A stretch of 64,000 nt of DNA from Mesodorylaimus sp. YZB2_4. Its lineage: Eukaryota > Nematoda > Enoplea > Dorylaimida > Dorylaimidae. The notes beneath the pieces were generated by a model that saw nothing but the letters and a program-made list of their open reading frames with translations, made no database searches and was not told the DNA's origin. Below, in pieces: positions 33,701-45,297 of this stretch (positions within the stretch are counted from its first letter, which is position 1; every line of letters begins with the position of its first letter). The translations under genes were made by a program, and so were the position numbers. Location: contig JASANH010001652.1 in assembly GCA_030248295.1 (NCBI GenBank), positions 186,001 through 250,000 on the forward strand, in the 5' to 3' direction.

Positions 33701-36700
33701 AATTCTGTTCGGAACATAGTGAAGACGTTGCAAAATGTGGAACAAGACGAAGCGGCGGTGCAGGTGGTTTTTGCCATGGTGGCGAAAACGTTCGCCGAGG
33801 ACGGAGGTAAGGTGTGGGCATGCAATGTTTGGTGCGGAAATAATGGCAAGCTGTTGCAGAGGCGGTGGTCCGAGGTGAATTGTTGGAGCAGCTTCCCATG
33901 ATTTGCATGCATTGCTCGCAAAGTCCCAATTTGCAACGATACATCAAGGAGGTGTTGTGGCCGTTGCTGGTGAAGTTCTTGAATGATCAGAGTTCGCAGG
34001 TGAGTGCTTTGGACGGACGATGTACAGACGGATGGGGTACGAGTGGCTTCGTGTGTTTAGGTGCGCAAGACTTGTCAGACAGCGATATTGATCCTGATTG
34101 AACAAGGTTTATTGATATCAGGTAAGATTGGAACGGGTCAGTCGGATACTTGTTCGTCGGTTGTTTTCTTTCGTCTGGGCATTTTCTATTCGTCTAAGAC
34201 GAATGTTGGCGCATTTTTTCGTGATGTTTTGTGAGCACAAAAAACTGTAGCTCGACTCGTTACCACGCCACGTAGGCGCCAGTGTTGGCCTTGGACATTT
34301 ATTCTATTGAATCGAGGCAGCCGACTGGTGAGGGCACTGAAAAATGGAAATCTCCGACGCGGATAGGCCCGTGGTCTGGTGTGGGGTGCATATTTTTTGC
34401 TTTTGATTTGTGCATGCATGGATGAGACGAGCAGATGTTGACTGTTGTGGGTAGGTCAGCGTCGCGAATATCGGGTGTTGGTTTTGGTAGGGAGTATGTT
34501 TTGGTGCGATCGATAGGGTAGGATTCTATCTCTGGTATAACTCAGGAAAGAAACGGTTCAGAGTTGTAAAGTGGGATTAGACTGAGATGGTCCGATTTTA
34601 GGAAGAGTAGATTATCTTTTCCAGTGCGATCTCGCCCTTGGTGGCAGTTGTCCAAAACGGCGGTGCCATTAGCTTAGGTGCATTATCTCCCAACCAAGGT
34701 GACGATTGAGCGCGGGCGGCTAACTTTACGGAGAGGTAGTAAAAAGTGGGAGAGGTAGCGAAACCGGTTCCGTTGAGCAGGATAGGAGTGCGGTGATGGC
34801 GAGGCTAAGATTTCTGGCACCGATGCTTAGGTTTCGTTCCAAGTGCTTGGTTTGGACTGGTTGTTGCATGAGACAGACGAGGCGGGCTGGTGTTGACATG
34901 ACGGTCAAGTATTCTCTCCGTTTTAGAAGACATAATCGAATTAATCTATCCGGAATTGATAAAATTATCGGGAGCGTGTTTTGCGGACGATCAGCGGATC
35001 GAGGCTGTTTGTGTAAGTATCTTGTTGACGGGTGTTTATCGGGTGTGTGTGCAGTGAGCATGCGGGTGGCGAGAGGGATGAGGAGGCGGGGTTTGGTGAA
35101 AGACATGGGTAGTGAGACGTTTATTCTGGAATTCGTGTCACTATTCTGTTTTTCGCCCGAACTTCGCCGTGCTCGTCGATGCGTGGCCTTGATGCGACCG
35201 ATGGCCTTGGACCATTACGGGTGCCATTTGGTGGGGTGACAAAGAAGGTTTGGGGGCAGTGAATTAGTTGTGGGCGGCAGGTGGCTTTCGGTTGTGGCCC
35301 GCCTACTTGTTATTATTGTACGGCAGCTGGCGCGTTGGTCGGGTCTGGGATATGGGGCTCTTTGTTGTGTCCTTGTTGGCAATATAACAATGATCATTCG
35401 TGCCTCGCTTACTATTTTGTCATCAATGCTGCCTGTCATAGAGGATTTGGTAGCTATCACAGCCAGCTTTGATGAGCAGAATATGCTGCATAATCTACGT
35501 GTTGCCACACCGCCCTTGCTTGTCTTGTCACTGCTTGCCCGCTTATTTCCAGGACATCAAGGTGGCGGTGATCTGCAGGAACGGTGTCAAATCACAGCCA
35601 GCTTTGATGTGCTCGGAGGCGGGTCTCACGACTGGGTGTGGTGCGTCTCGTGTTTTGAGTTTTGTATATTTTATTTTCGGTTTCTTTTAAGTTTCGGCGC
35701 TTGTGTGCCATCAAAGCAGTTGTGATGTGTGGACAATATTTTCATATCACAGCCAGTTTTGATGTGCCCGCAGGTGAGCTCCGCTTATCATCTTCGTTTT
35801 GAGTTTTGGTGCGTGCGAGAGTGATTGTGTGCGGATGGGGGTGGGGGGTTGAGTGAATGGGCTTGGTAAGGTGTCTGAAAGTTGTTCTCTTATTTTAGTT
35901 GCTATGCAAACTCGTCTCCACATTGGGTCGAGAAACGACGATCAAATTTTTCTTGAATAAATTTACGGAGCTATGCCAAGATTCATTATTTCATATTAGA
36001 AAAGTGAGTCGGTTGTTTCTCAGGCGTCAACTGTTTGTGGGTGGAAAGGCGGGGCTTGGGGTTGGGAGATGGCCAAAATTGACTGGTACCACACCACGGA
36101 AGTGAATCACTTCTTTGTCCACGCTCATAAGGGTCTGAACTATATTTTACACGTGCCACGATGGGCAAGACTGGCTGAGGTTCCACATACGAACTAATTT
36201 TGGCTCGCGGAATAGGCAGCGTAGAATTGTCATGCTTCCGGAAGTTCCTGGGTAAAATTGAGTTTCAGTCTCCTGGTAGCGTAAAATGCTGTTTGTGGCC
36301 TTGCTGGTATGGTTTCTATTTTAGACATGCGCGTCTCATTTGGGCGAGATGAGTCGGGTACTGGGTCAGGATGTGACGGAGAAATTGCTGGTACCTCATT
36401 TAATCTCACTTAGTCAAGACAGCGTTTGGGGCGTTCGGAAAACATGCGCCGAATGTTTCACGGATATTTCCTACAATTGCGCTATGCAAACGCGTCGACA
36501 TCAATTGGCTCCTGTATTTATTGTATTGTTAGCCGATAATTCGCGTTGGGTAAGTGAGATGTTGCGTTGGTCTCGCTGAGAGGGAGGGGGAATCGGGCAT
36601 GCTTTGTCGAAAGGTTCACCCAGACCCTAGTGTGGGTGGGAGTGAGGCGAATAGTCAATTGTCTGGTTTCAGGTTCAGTGCTCGGCGTTCCAAGCATTGG

Positions 36701-39700
36701 GTCCATTCATTTCCACATTCGCAGATTCGGATCGTACTGGTTTGAAGTGGGTGGAAGGCGAGCTGGTGTACAACGAGCCTAGGATTAGTGAGTAAGTTGG
36801 CCTATGTTTGGGAGATTTCGGTTTTCGGAGATGGATAAACTTTGTTACAGAGGTACTCGACATTCCGGTAATTACCAAGCGAATGCATCTGAGCTGAATT
36901 GCGTGTCGCATCAGAATGCGTCGGCCACCGCTGGCGATGACGACGACGATGTGGACATGAATTTGGGAAGTTTATTGGACGACTCGGGTTCGTCGTCGGC
37001 GGCCATCACTTCGAATATTGCTCAGTTGGCTAAACAAAGATTGAATGGCGATGTGATGGGCTCGCTTCCAGCCCCGTGTATCGTCGATTTGTCGGCGTCC
37101 ATTTTGCCACCCGTCGATAATGTCGAGTATGAATATGGCGTCGAGAATGGGAAAGAAGTGCACGATAAACAGGCGGACAGTACAAAAGAGACGGCATCGG
37201 AAAACGACTACAGCTCTTTCAAGTTTTGGCAATTAAGTTACTTCGATATCGACGATGCCGATTTGATATCGGATATTGGATCGGCGGTCGAATCTATCTC
37301 ATTGGACGAACCGAAGTCGAGAAGCAATTCCGTGGGCGAACGGGTCGTGCATCAAGGCGGCGATACGGATCCGAATTTTCAAAAGTTTATGGAGCGTCAT
37401 TTGGGCGTGGGTGGTGGCGGTGCGGTGGTGTCGGAGGGGGCGACTGAGAGGACGGAGACGAGTCAAGTGAACGAGGAGGAGACGGGTGAGGACAGGGAGG
37501 AGAGGAAGGAAAAGAGCGGATCGGAGGAAATGGGCGCTGCCAGAGTACAACAGCATCGACAATCGGCATCCTCAGAGAAGACAGTGTCTGGTGAGTGAAG
37601 GGCAGGAAGGGGGCCCCAAGTCGACAGTCTCAATCCTGGGGGTCTTCGTTTTGTACTGTTCTGTTCAGCATGGTCAGGAGTCACGGATGAAGCCACATTT
37701 CGCCAGGGGTCTGGAGCAATGTCAGGTGGTTCGGTATCCCCACGTGCGGGGAACTTGAACTTGAATATGCATCGAGAGTGTGTTTCAGATGAGTACGTCT
37801 CATTCTCGACGCATGGGCGAGTGGACTTTAATGATTCGCCTGATCCAGTGGTCAAGGTCTTCGAATATCAAGTAAGATAGTTCATTATGCGAATTGCGTC
37901 TGAGTTTGGGTACGAGTAATGTTTTCAGGATATAATACCGCAGGCGCTGCTCGATCAATTTTTGTCCATGGTGGAACCATCACGAGCGCAATCGATCGAG
38001 AGCGATATCTCACGGCATTGCGCTTTCAATCTTCCTGCGGTGGCGTTCACAATCGGGCGCAAACATTGGCCCTTGATCAAGCCCACATATTTGGCATTGG
38101 CCAATGATATGCAGGTAGGGAGTGCTATAAATGGGCGTCTCGCGTGCACGTTTGGATGAAAAAGGAAATCTGAACTTGGGAGATTATTGCCTCTCATGGC
38201 AGTATGGAACAAAACCTGCATAGACCAGAGTCGGATCAGAATTTTGAATTCCCGCTAAAATATCCTCTGTGGGCTTAAATCTTCAACTCCTTGCCTCCCG
38301 ACTGCGGGTGTCTTTCATCAACGAAAAGAAAGTACATCACCCAAAAAAACAAATGAGCAGGCGCAATACAACATTTGGTCGGGTCGGTTCTGGATCAGCG
38401 CCGATCCCGACCCGGAGTCGGCTCAGTGCCCGCACACGCGGGTCGGCTGATGCTGCAACAAAACAGGTTAGTTTTGGGGAGGGACAACAATATCCTTCAT
38501 TCTTCTGAAGTAGTCACTTGTCTCTTTAGAATCAGTTGTGGGGGCTGGACTGGAGTAAAACATGTATAGCCAACTTTCTGTCCGTGGTGGGGCCACTGTC
38601 TGGCCCCTGCTTCGAACCTATGCTGTGTCCAGTGGTGATGGCGATATGGATTTGTAATCGTGTCTTGTGCATTTTAGTGGAAAGTACGGCGCACACTGGC
38701 ATTCTCCATTCACGAATTGGCTGCTATTCTGGGTCCCGACTTGACCGTCCAAGATCTTCTTCCCGTTTTTTCGGGCTTTTTGCGTGATTTGGATGAAGTG
38801 AGGATCGGAATATTGCGACATTTGTACGACTTTTTGAAAGTAAGAATGAATTTGGATTGTTAAATCTAGTAAAATTTTCTCGAAATTAATTTCCATTGAT
38901 TTTTCAACAAATTGGGCTAGATTTTTTAAAAATTCTGGTGTTTCTAATAGGGTAATTATTTTTAGTTATTGAACAAAGACGTTAGACGAAGCTTGCTGCC
39001 GAGTTTGGCGGATTTTCTGCAGACGGATAATTATCGAATTTGGAGGTTTCGGTATCTTTTTGCTGAGTAAGTGTTGACCGTCGAGTATGGGCGAATGAAA
39101 TTTTAGTAGGATTATTTTTTTTCAGGCAGTTGATTTTGTTGTGCGATTTGTTCGATATCGAGGACATCAACGATTACCTCAGTCCCATTGCAATGACCCT
39201 GGCCATTGATAAGATATCGGAAATTCGCCAAGTTACACATCGATTGGTATGTGGTGTGGGATCATTGGGCAGTTGATGCTGGGCGCTCTGGTGAAGCAGT
39301 GCGGGTCCTTACGTGGATGGTTCCTCTCCCTGATAACAGGCACCCGCATCAGGTGGGTTGGGATCGGGTGTCCTCTGGCAAACCCGTCCCTGTCAGTCAG
39401 TAATCAATGGTGGTCACGATTGAAGGGGTCGTATTAGCTCTGTATGGTAATTGCCGTTTTAGCTGGCCACAATTTTGCGTTGTTTTTACAAAGTGGAGGC
39501 CGGCAGGAGCGAACTGTGCGACATAACGGATAGTTTCATTCAAGATATTGTCAAAGGCTTCGCAAAATCGCAACGTTGGGTTCGTAGACAAACGTAAGTG
39601 ATGGTGCGTGTGTGGGGAGGAAAGGGAGTGATGATGGTTTGTGTTCAGGTTCGTGTTCGTGTGTCGAGAAGTGGTTCGTTCATTCGCCGTTCCCGAGACG

Positions 39701-39988
39701 AAATTCGCCAATGAATTGTTACCAGCATTGCTCACTTTAGCTCACGATAATATTCCCAATGTGCGTATTGTGTTGGCTGCTCTGTTCGCCGAGATGTACT
39801 ACATGAGCACGGCCTACTTGACCGACTCGGATTTGGTCAAACAGGTTGGTCGAGTAGTCAAGACGCTGGCCAGTGATCGTGATAGGGACGTTCGTGTGAA
39901 TGCCATGTGCGGGGGCTGCGAGGGCGAGCAGACGCAAGATGTTTACGATGACCAAATGGAGGAGAGCAAGGAATTGAAACATGGCTAA
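29888..39988 (+). CDS. PPP4R1: Serine/threonine-protein phosphatase 4 regulatory subunit 1
   Basis: HEAT-repeat scaffold that binds the PP4 catalytic subunit. Firm exons: 32798-32900, 33697-33806, 33860-33999, 34061-34121, 34927-35012, 35899-36003, 36325-36549, 36673-36791, 36851-37590, 37789-37871, 37929-38114, 38678-38839, 38966-39066, 39126-39246, 39463-39593, 39649-39988. Two proposed 5' exons (29888-29954, 30604-30735) would bring the total to 1,003 residues (human about 950). All phases agree. Seen: VRGELLEQLPMICMHCSQSP, FHIRKTCASHLGEM, SVWGVRKTCAECF, ALGPFISTFA, then an acidic low-complexity centre encoded by the 740-bp exon with FKFWQLSYFDID matching the family's FHFWRTPLPEIDLD, then IIPQALLDQFLSM, SRAQSIESDISRHCAFNLPAV, WKVRRTLAFSIHELA and IPNVRIVLA. 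The C terminus is acidic/polar. Tail to tail with CNOT10. Confidence 0.94.
30736..32797 (+). other. Long first introns of PPP4R1, no gene seen
   Basis: About 2 kb with several open frames over the GC-rich part (31750-32300), none with family motifs or conserved splice structure. Contains a TGACTCATCGGATACGTG stretch (31323-31340) with a near copy at 62230. Confidence 0.4.
35456..35764 (+). repeat. Interspersed 19-bp motif ATCACAGCCAGCTTTGATG, three direct and one inverted copy
   Basis: Direct copies at 35456-35474, 35591-35609 and 35746-35764 (one mismatch), inverted copy CATCAAAGCAGTTGTGATG at 35709-35727, all in the PPP4R1 intron between 35012 and 35899. The sequence between copies does not repeat clearly, so it is a repeated motif more than a tandem array. 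Confidence 0.7.
38242..38255 (+). promoter_or_regulatory. CHR-E2F hybrid motif in PPP4R1 intron
   Basis: TTTTGAATTCCCGC joins a CHR-like TTTGAA to an E2F-like TTCCCGC. The same composite occurs at 62713-62732, 62972-62991 and 63679-63696. Known DREAM-complex sites in C. elegans have this hybrid form; occupancy is inference. Confidence 0.35.
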
Positions 39989-40102
39989 AACATCCCCTTA
40001 TATTCCGTGTGAATGGCGATCTTCTCTTCTACTAAACTTGGTTTCCTTATCGTGGACGCTGCTGCTTTACGCGCAACCATAAGCTGAATCGATTTATTTT
40101 GT

Positions 40103-40108
40103 ATTAAA
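40103..40108 (+). terminator. Candidate PPP4R1 polyadenylation signal (ATTAAA)
   Basis: ATTAAA 115 bp after the PPP4R1 stop codon, followed by a T-rich stretch. It lies only about 45 bp from the CNOT10 signal on the other strand. Confidence 0.5.
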
Positions 40109-40150
40109 CGCTTTTTGTGCTTTTTTCGAAAAGTTTTTCGATCTAAAAAC

Positions 40151-40156
40151 TTTATT
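40151..40156 (-). terminator. Candidate CNOT10 polyadenylation signal (AATAAA)
   Basis: TTTATT on the plus strand, i.e. AATAAA on the minus strand, 17 nt after the CNOT10 stop codon at 40173. This would give a 3' UTR of only some 40-50 nt. Confidence 0.55.
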
Positions 40157-40172
40157 TAGACGCACGACACAC

Positions 40173-43100
40173 CTAATAGCTGACAGTCTGATGCTCTCCG
40201 ATTTGAAGGTAGGGAAAGAAACGGCAAAGAACCGTCTTGGCATTGTCCACTTGGTCTGAAAAGACAAGCTATATTCTCAAGGTACATCAGCTTCGAATGC
40301 ATACCTTTTTGAAGAAAGTGATACAAAGTATGCATTAATGCCAAAGATGGGCAATCGCCTCCGTTCCGTATGCCCGTTTGAACCTAAAATAACCGACTCT
40401 TATCACATTGACGGCAAGGCGAGCTACTGACTTACCAATTTGGTAATCTCGTTCACCTTGGCCGATTCGCCCAACAGGCTGCACACCACGCCCACATTAT
40501 AGAGCAAGGCCAATCTGGCCGTGATCGGATTCTTGGGATGCCAATCGACTGGAGTGCTCTGCGAAGAGAATTCGGTGGCCAACATATCGGTAACGGGTAC
40601 CACGTTCGACAAATACGTCGACGCGTCTTGCAACCGATTCAAATGAACCAGAGATTCAGCCGCGTACATGTGAGCCAATAGTCTGAAAAACCAAGGGAAT
40701 TGTCATAAAATCTAGTTCCATCCAATGACTTACTTGTGCAGTGGCGATACGTGGTCCATATCCAGCAATGCCTTGGCCGATTCCAAGGCCAACGAGTGCT
40801 CGCTCACGCACAGACACACGAAACTCGTAGAGCACAGAATAGCACATCTGAAAGAGTATTGACCAAATTAGGAGTGTAATGGTTTCGGTCCTGTGGTTAC
40901 GTGCCTATGGATGGGGTATCCACACAGCCATGTCCTATCCACACCCACACACCACCCCTGTTTGCTGCAGCAGCACATCACAGCAGTGCCAATTAAACGT
41001 AATTACGCAGGTGTACTCAGCCTGAAAGAAACTTGTCCCACATTTACTCCCACGACGGTGCCAGAAAAACTAGTGGCCATATTCTATGGTGAATTCATAC
41101 CGTCAAGGCCGACCCCACCTCGCTACTGCAGTGTCAGACAGAGCAACAGACTTTTAACTTTAACAAAATTTGAAAAACAGGCTCTCCAAAACGACTGGAA
41201 CCTTTGGTCTGCGCAGTCCCCCTTCCTTGACATCAATTTTTGCAGAAAAGGCGAGCTCTTGTCTAAACTGATCATTGCCTCCCATACCAAGCCTCCCTAC
41301 AGCTAAAACTGCATATCAGGGGAGCCCGCGACAAGAGCAACCATAGTCGAGGCCAGCACTCACTTCAAACGATACATTTCCTTCACACCGAGCGGACTTT
41401 GAGGTGGCAACGGCCATAACAGAACGATTTCCCTCTCCGACGACGACGACGAGTTGGTGGGCGACTCAGTGATTGTCCTCAATTGTTCTTGGGTGATGGT
41501 CGGCAGCATCGAGCGTGCGTTCTTCAAACACAAATAAGCGAATTCGTAAGTCAGCGCTGGCACAGCTGCTTCTTCGGATGGCCTGCAAAAAGAACAGAGT
41601 GATGCATGCTTTTGCACCAGGCTGATCAGATCCCGTCATACCCGCGTTTCCGATTCGATAAGTTCGAATTTAGCACAATCTTCCTGTGTGGTCCCACGCC
41701 CACCACGTCACGAACGCATTCGTGCCGACGTTCGTCCAAGTTGAATTCGGCAGCATTGTTCTGAAAATGACGGACATTGAGGCTAGGCAGCAACACCTGG
41801 ATACTGAAAACTTGCACTCACACACTGCACAAAATACCGTGTCGACGCTAAATGGGCATTACAAGGGGTCAGAACAGCACATACTGTACTGCAGAGCAGT
41901 GGCCATTGGTCACCACTGCCACCCTTTTCCCCCAAGGCACCACCTTTTCTTGAGCGCCGCTATCGTCTTCGATATCGCCTCGCCCTATTGGCGATAGCAA
42001 AGAGACAAAATCTCCAAATCGATTCGAGGGCGGCGTCAACGCTGACGCTCGAGAAGACAAAGCTTATGTTCCCAGGCGAGATCACATTGGCCTGAATTTT
42101 TTAAAATTTTGTGTCTTATTTCCCCCCCCCCCCCCCCGTAATGAAAAACTGAAACTGAATCGATGCTTTTTTTGCAACAAATATCGAAGCGTTCAAAGAC
42201 ACGATTTTTGGTAGATTCGACCCAACCGGCCAAAAAATGTGACTTTTCAAGTTGATCCTATGGGGCGATAGGTGTCCTAATGGAGGTGAGCAGCAGTCAG
42301 GGGTGCATTTGGCCCAAAGAATTTTCTTCACGAGATATTGAATTTTGAAGTCGCTGCAGTCGCTCTGAGATGAAAGATCGATTTTTGGCGATCCATACCC
42401 GAAGCATCATTTCTAGGTTTTTCTCAACTGATTTTTTTGGTCGCCAAAATTCGTTGGTAAACTCATTTTACCCGCGCTATTTTTGTGTCTTCAAAAATCT
42501 ATAGTCATATCTCATGAATAAAAGAATTCTCTTTGAATAAAGCCTCGTCTTACGCTAATGGAGATTAGGACCCCTATCGGCACATAGGGTCGACTGGAAG
42601 CCTCATTTCCTGGCCGATTGAGTCGAGTCTACCAGAAACAGTGTCTAAACTAAATGGCCCCGCATATTGAGACATTATCATGTCCTACTGTAATTTGTGC
42701 CAGGGCCTCATTCGATCTGCACGCAAACTGACCTTATGACGAGCCAGAATACAGCATTCGGCCAGTCGCAACCAAAGCCTCGCATTCCGCGGGTATACTT
42801 TGACCACTTGCAGAAACGATTCGAAGGCCCGTTCAGCGAATCCGGCCTGCAACAATGCCAAGCCATAGTTGTGCAATGCCGACCAATAACCGGCCAAGTG
42901 ACCAGCGTAGATGGGCAACGAGGGATGACCTGAAACGGGCAACATCAAAACTTGAATAAGATAAAGACCACATTCTTACATCCAGACTGGGCCCAATTGG
43001 CACGACTTTTCCGATATTCCATAATGGATTTCTCGAAATAAGAAGCCGCCAAATGGTATTTATTCATTCTGGCGTAATTGCACCCCAAAGCATTGTTGAA

Positions 43101-44984
43101 AATAGCTGTCAAACAATCGCCACCAACTGCTCGTTTCTGTTGTTCGGACGAAGCCGATTCAGTTGCAACCACGATCAGACGCAAAGATTTCCGATAATTT
43201 TCACGCAAATATTCTTGGTGAGCTTTGAATATGGAAAGGACGGACGGCTAAAATTAAATCGATCCGCAGTAAGTCTTATCCTACAGTAAAGTGCGTACAC
43301 AGGAGGCGATGGGAACGCAGAAAACTTAATCTCCGGGTGGGAATTGAACCCTCCTTCACTGAGTGGCAGACACTGAAGTAAAGATCAGCTGGCCCAGACC
43401 GTTTCTCGCCGTTTAAAATTTATTGCAGGTTTCCCGATTTCCACTGAATACACCAAAAATCGGCATTCCCAGCAAAAATTCACTCATTTTCTCAGAATCC
43501 ATTCCATCATCTTTGGGTTGGAGATACGCACAGGGAAACCCTTCCATCCCCTCCAACTGTGGCCATGACCAGAGCAGCACTTACGTAGGGTGAAATATCA
43601 GACGGGACGGATTTCACTTCTTTCTTACAACGTCGCACATTTCGCATCATTAAACAAGTGCGAATTTTAGCCTGAATTAAAGTTTTAAAAATTAGGAACA
43701 ACGAAACACAAGTTTTTTTAAAATTTACCACAAAATGTCGATGTTTCTGCGATTCGGTGACATTTTCTTTCAAATCCGATGCAAATAAATTTTCCATATG
43801 TAATAAAATCGATAAAGCCCGTTCTGGCTGCAATAAGAAGCAGTTTGTGAATGATTAAAAATTTAAATTTAAATTAGGATTCGAAAAAACTATTGCATTT
43901 TCGAAACAGAAAAATGGCAGCTATGTACTTAATTTAGAAATCAATCGAAAGGTTTTTAAAACCTGACTTACGTCGCTCAATTTCAAATGAATTTCGGCCA
44001 GCAACAACGACGCCTCAATACGAACCAAGGAAGAAACTAAAAAATGTTTTTACATCATGGATCAATAGATAATCAAAATATATTACCATTTGAAGATTGT
44101 AGTTGCTGCAGCAAAGGCATGGCCATCGACCATCGACGAGCGTGGAAAGCAAGAACGGCTTCGTTATAACGAAGAATAGTCAGATCGAATTCGGTTGCCT
44201 GGAAAAAAAAGAGTTCTGCAAAATGGGTGAAAAAAGCGTGCAGCGGACGACCGAATTAAAGGACGGGTGGGTTGCCATTTTTTGAAATTTTTGCGTGAAA
44301 TTCAAACTAGGCCTCTTGCAAGAATTAATGTGAAAATCTTCAATGCGGTCTCGGTTGGGTGGGAACAAAAAAGTTGAAGCGCATTAGGAAGCTTTTAGCT
44401 GCATTTTAGGAGGATGGATCGTTTTTCGCAGTGGTTGGGTTTAAATGAGGACCCTGGAGCAACCACCTTGGCGGATTCAAAAGTTGAAAAAAGTGATAGA
44501 ATATGGGCATATCTACTTCACACTGAGATGCTTCTCCCGTTTCTGCGGCATGCAATTACGGGGGTACTGAAAATTTTAAATTTCGAAGATGATAAGCAAG
44601 AGTCCAACGTCAACTCCAAAAAATTATGGGTTAAGTGACAACCTAATCATTCGAGCCTCATATCCATTATGTAGGCCTACCAAAATTTCACCTGTTCTTT
44701 CAATCTTCCAATGGCTTCCTTGTATTTTTCCTGGCCCGTCCATCCCGATCGCGCGAAATCGACCAAAGCCGTATTGGCATTCAAGGCTAATCGATTTGCA
44801 TTCGGGGCAGACTTCATATTTTCCAAAGCTGAAGAACAAGTTCCATAATCGCCGGTTTTGAATGATGCCTAAAATTATGAGTTTTCGATTCAGAAATTTA
44901 GCAACTCGAAAACATTGCACATTGAAGTTTTAAATGGGAATTTACTTGCACAGATTTTGCTGATTCAAACGAGATTTCCTCCAT
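40173..44984 (-). CDS. CNOT10: CCR4-NOT transcription complex subunit 10
   Basis: TPR-repeat subunit of the CCR4-NOT deadenylase complex that forms a module with CNOT11 on the CNOT1 N terminus. Fourteen exons, all junctions in phase: 44984-44946, 44868-44692, 44198-44087, 44036-43972, 43827-43729, 43671-43585, 43247-42980, 42929-42733, 41760-41642, 41582-41364, 40847-40734, 40682-40436, 40383-40305, 40255-40173; 634 residues against about 740 in vertebrates. Family marks: LRYNEAVLAFHARRWSMAMP, CKKEVKSVPSD, FNNALGCNYARMNKYHLAAS, LHNYGLALLQAGFAERAFES, PRNARLWLRLAECCI, VGPHRKIVLNS, YEFAYLCLKNARSML, then HMYAAESLVHLNRLQDA and ARLALLYNVGVVCSLLGES. The start MEEISFESAKS is followed by the first TPR-like helix. 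The shorter length comes from reduced low-complexity linkers. Donor of exon 8 (GTCAGT) is weak but keeps phase. Confidence 0.95.
41765..42730. other. Long CNOT10 intron with C-run
   Basis: Nearly 1 kb between exons 9 and 8, containing a C homopolymer at 42121-42137 and AT-rich text resembling general intergenic sequence. No exon or RNA gene recognised. Confidence 0.4.
43331..43402 (-). repeat. tRNA-derived SINE fragment in CNOT10 intron
   Basis: On the minus strand GGGTTCAATTCCCACCCGGA is a good B box with T-arm, preceded by CTGCCAC, which resembles a Gly anticodon loop, and by GGGCCAGCTGAT as a weak A box. The stems do not pair properly, so it is a decayed SINE head. Confidence 0.45.
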
Positions 44985-45199
44985 TTTTATAAAATTACAA
45001 TTTGCACTATTAGACTAATCAATCAGACAAAACATTGGAAGGAAAACATTTCGCCCCGCTCGGAAGCATGGTGCAGGGCTAACAGAATAACTGCGGACAG
45101 CACGGCTAACATAGCAACTATTAGGCCCGGCGGTGTTTTTCTTAAGGAGAGTATTTGGACGAGAATGTGCTTGCGACTTGTATCACAGGGCTGCGATCT

Positions 45200-45205
45200 T
45201 TTATT
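45200..45205 (-). terminator. Candidate polyadenylation signal of IL-17-like gene
   Basis: TTTATT on the plus strand (AATAAA on minus), 93 nt after the stop of the IL-17-like gene and about 215 nt before the CNOT10 start, so both genes fit in tandem. Confidence 0.5.
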
Positions 45206-45297
45206 AATCTTCGAGTCATTATGCACTCAACGAATGGGAACTGGTCATTTTATGCAGAACAAGACACCAGTTTGCACTGCTCGCTCTCATATCACTG

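Noticed and set aside
40893-41306. 137-residue plus-strand frame in a CNOT10 intron
   Set aside because: No family features, wrong strand relative to the host gene and no splice partners; expected by chance in GC-balanced sequence.
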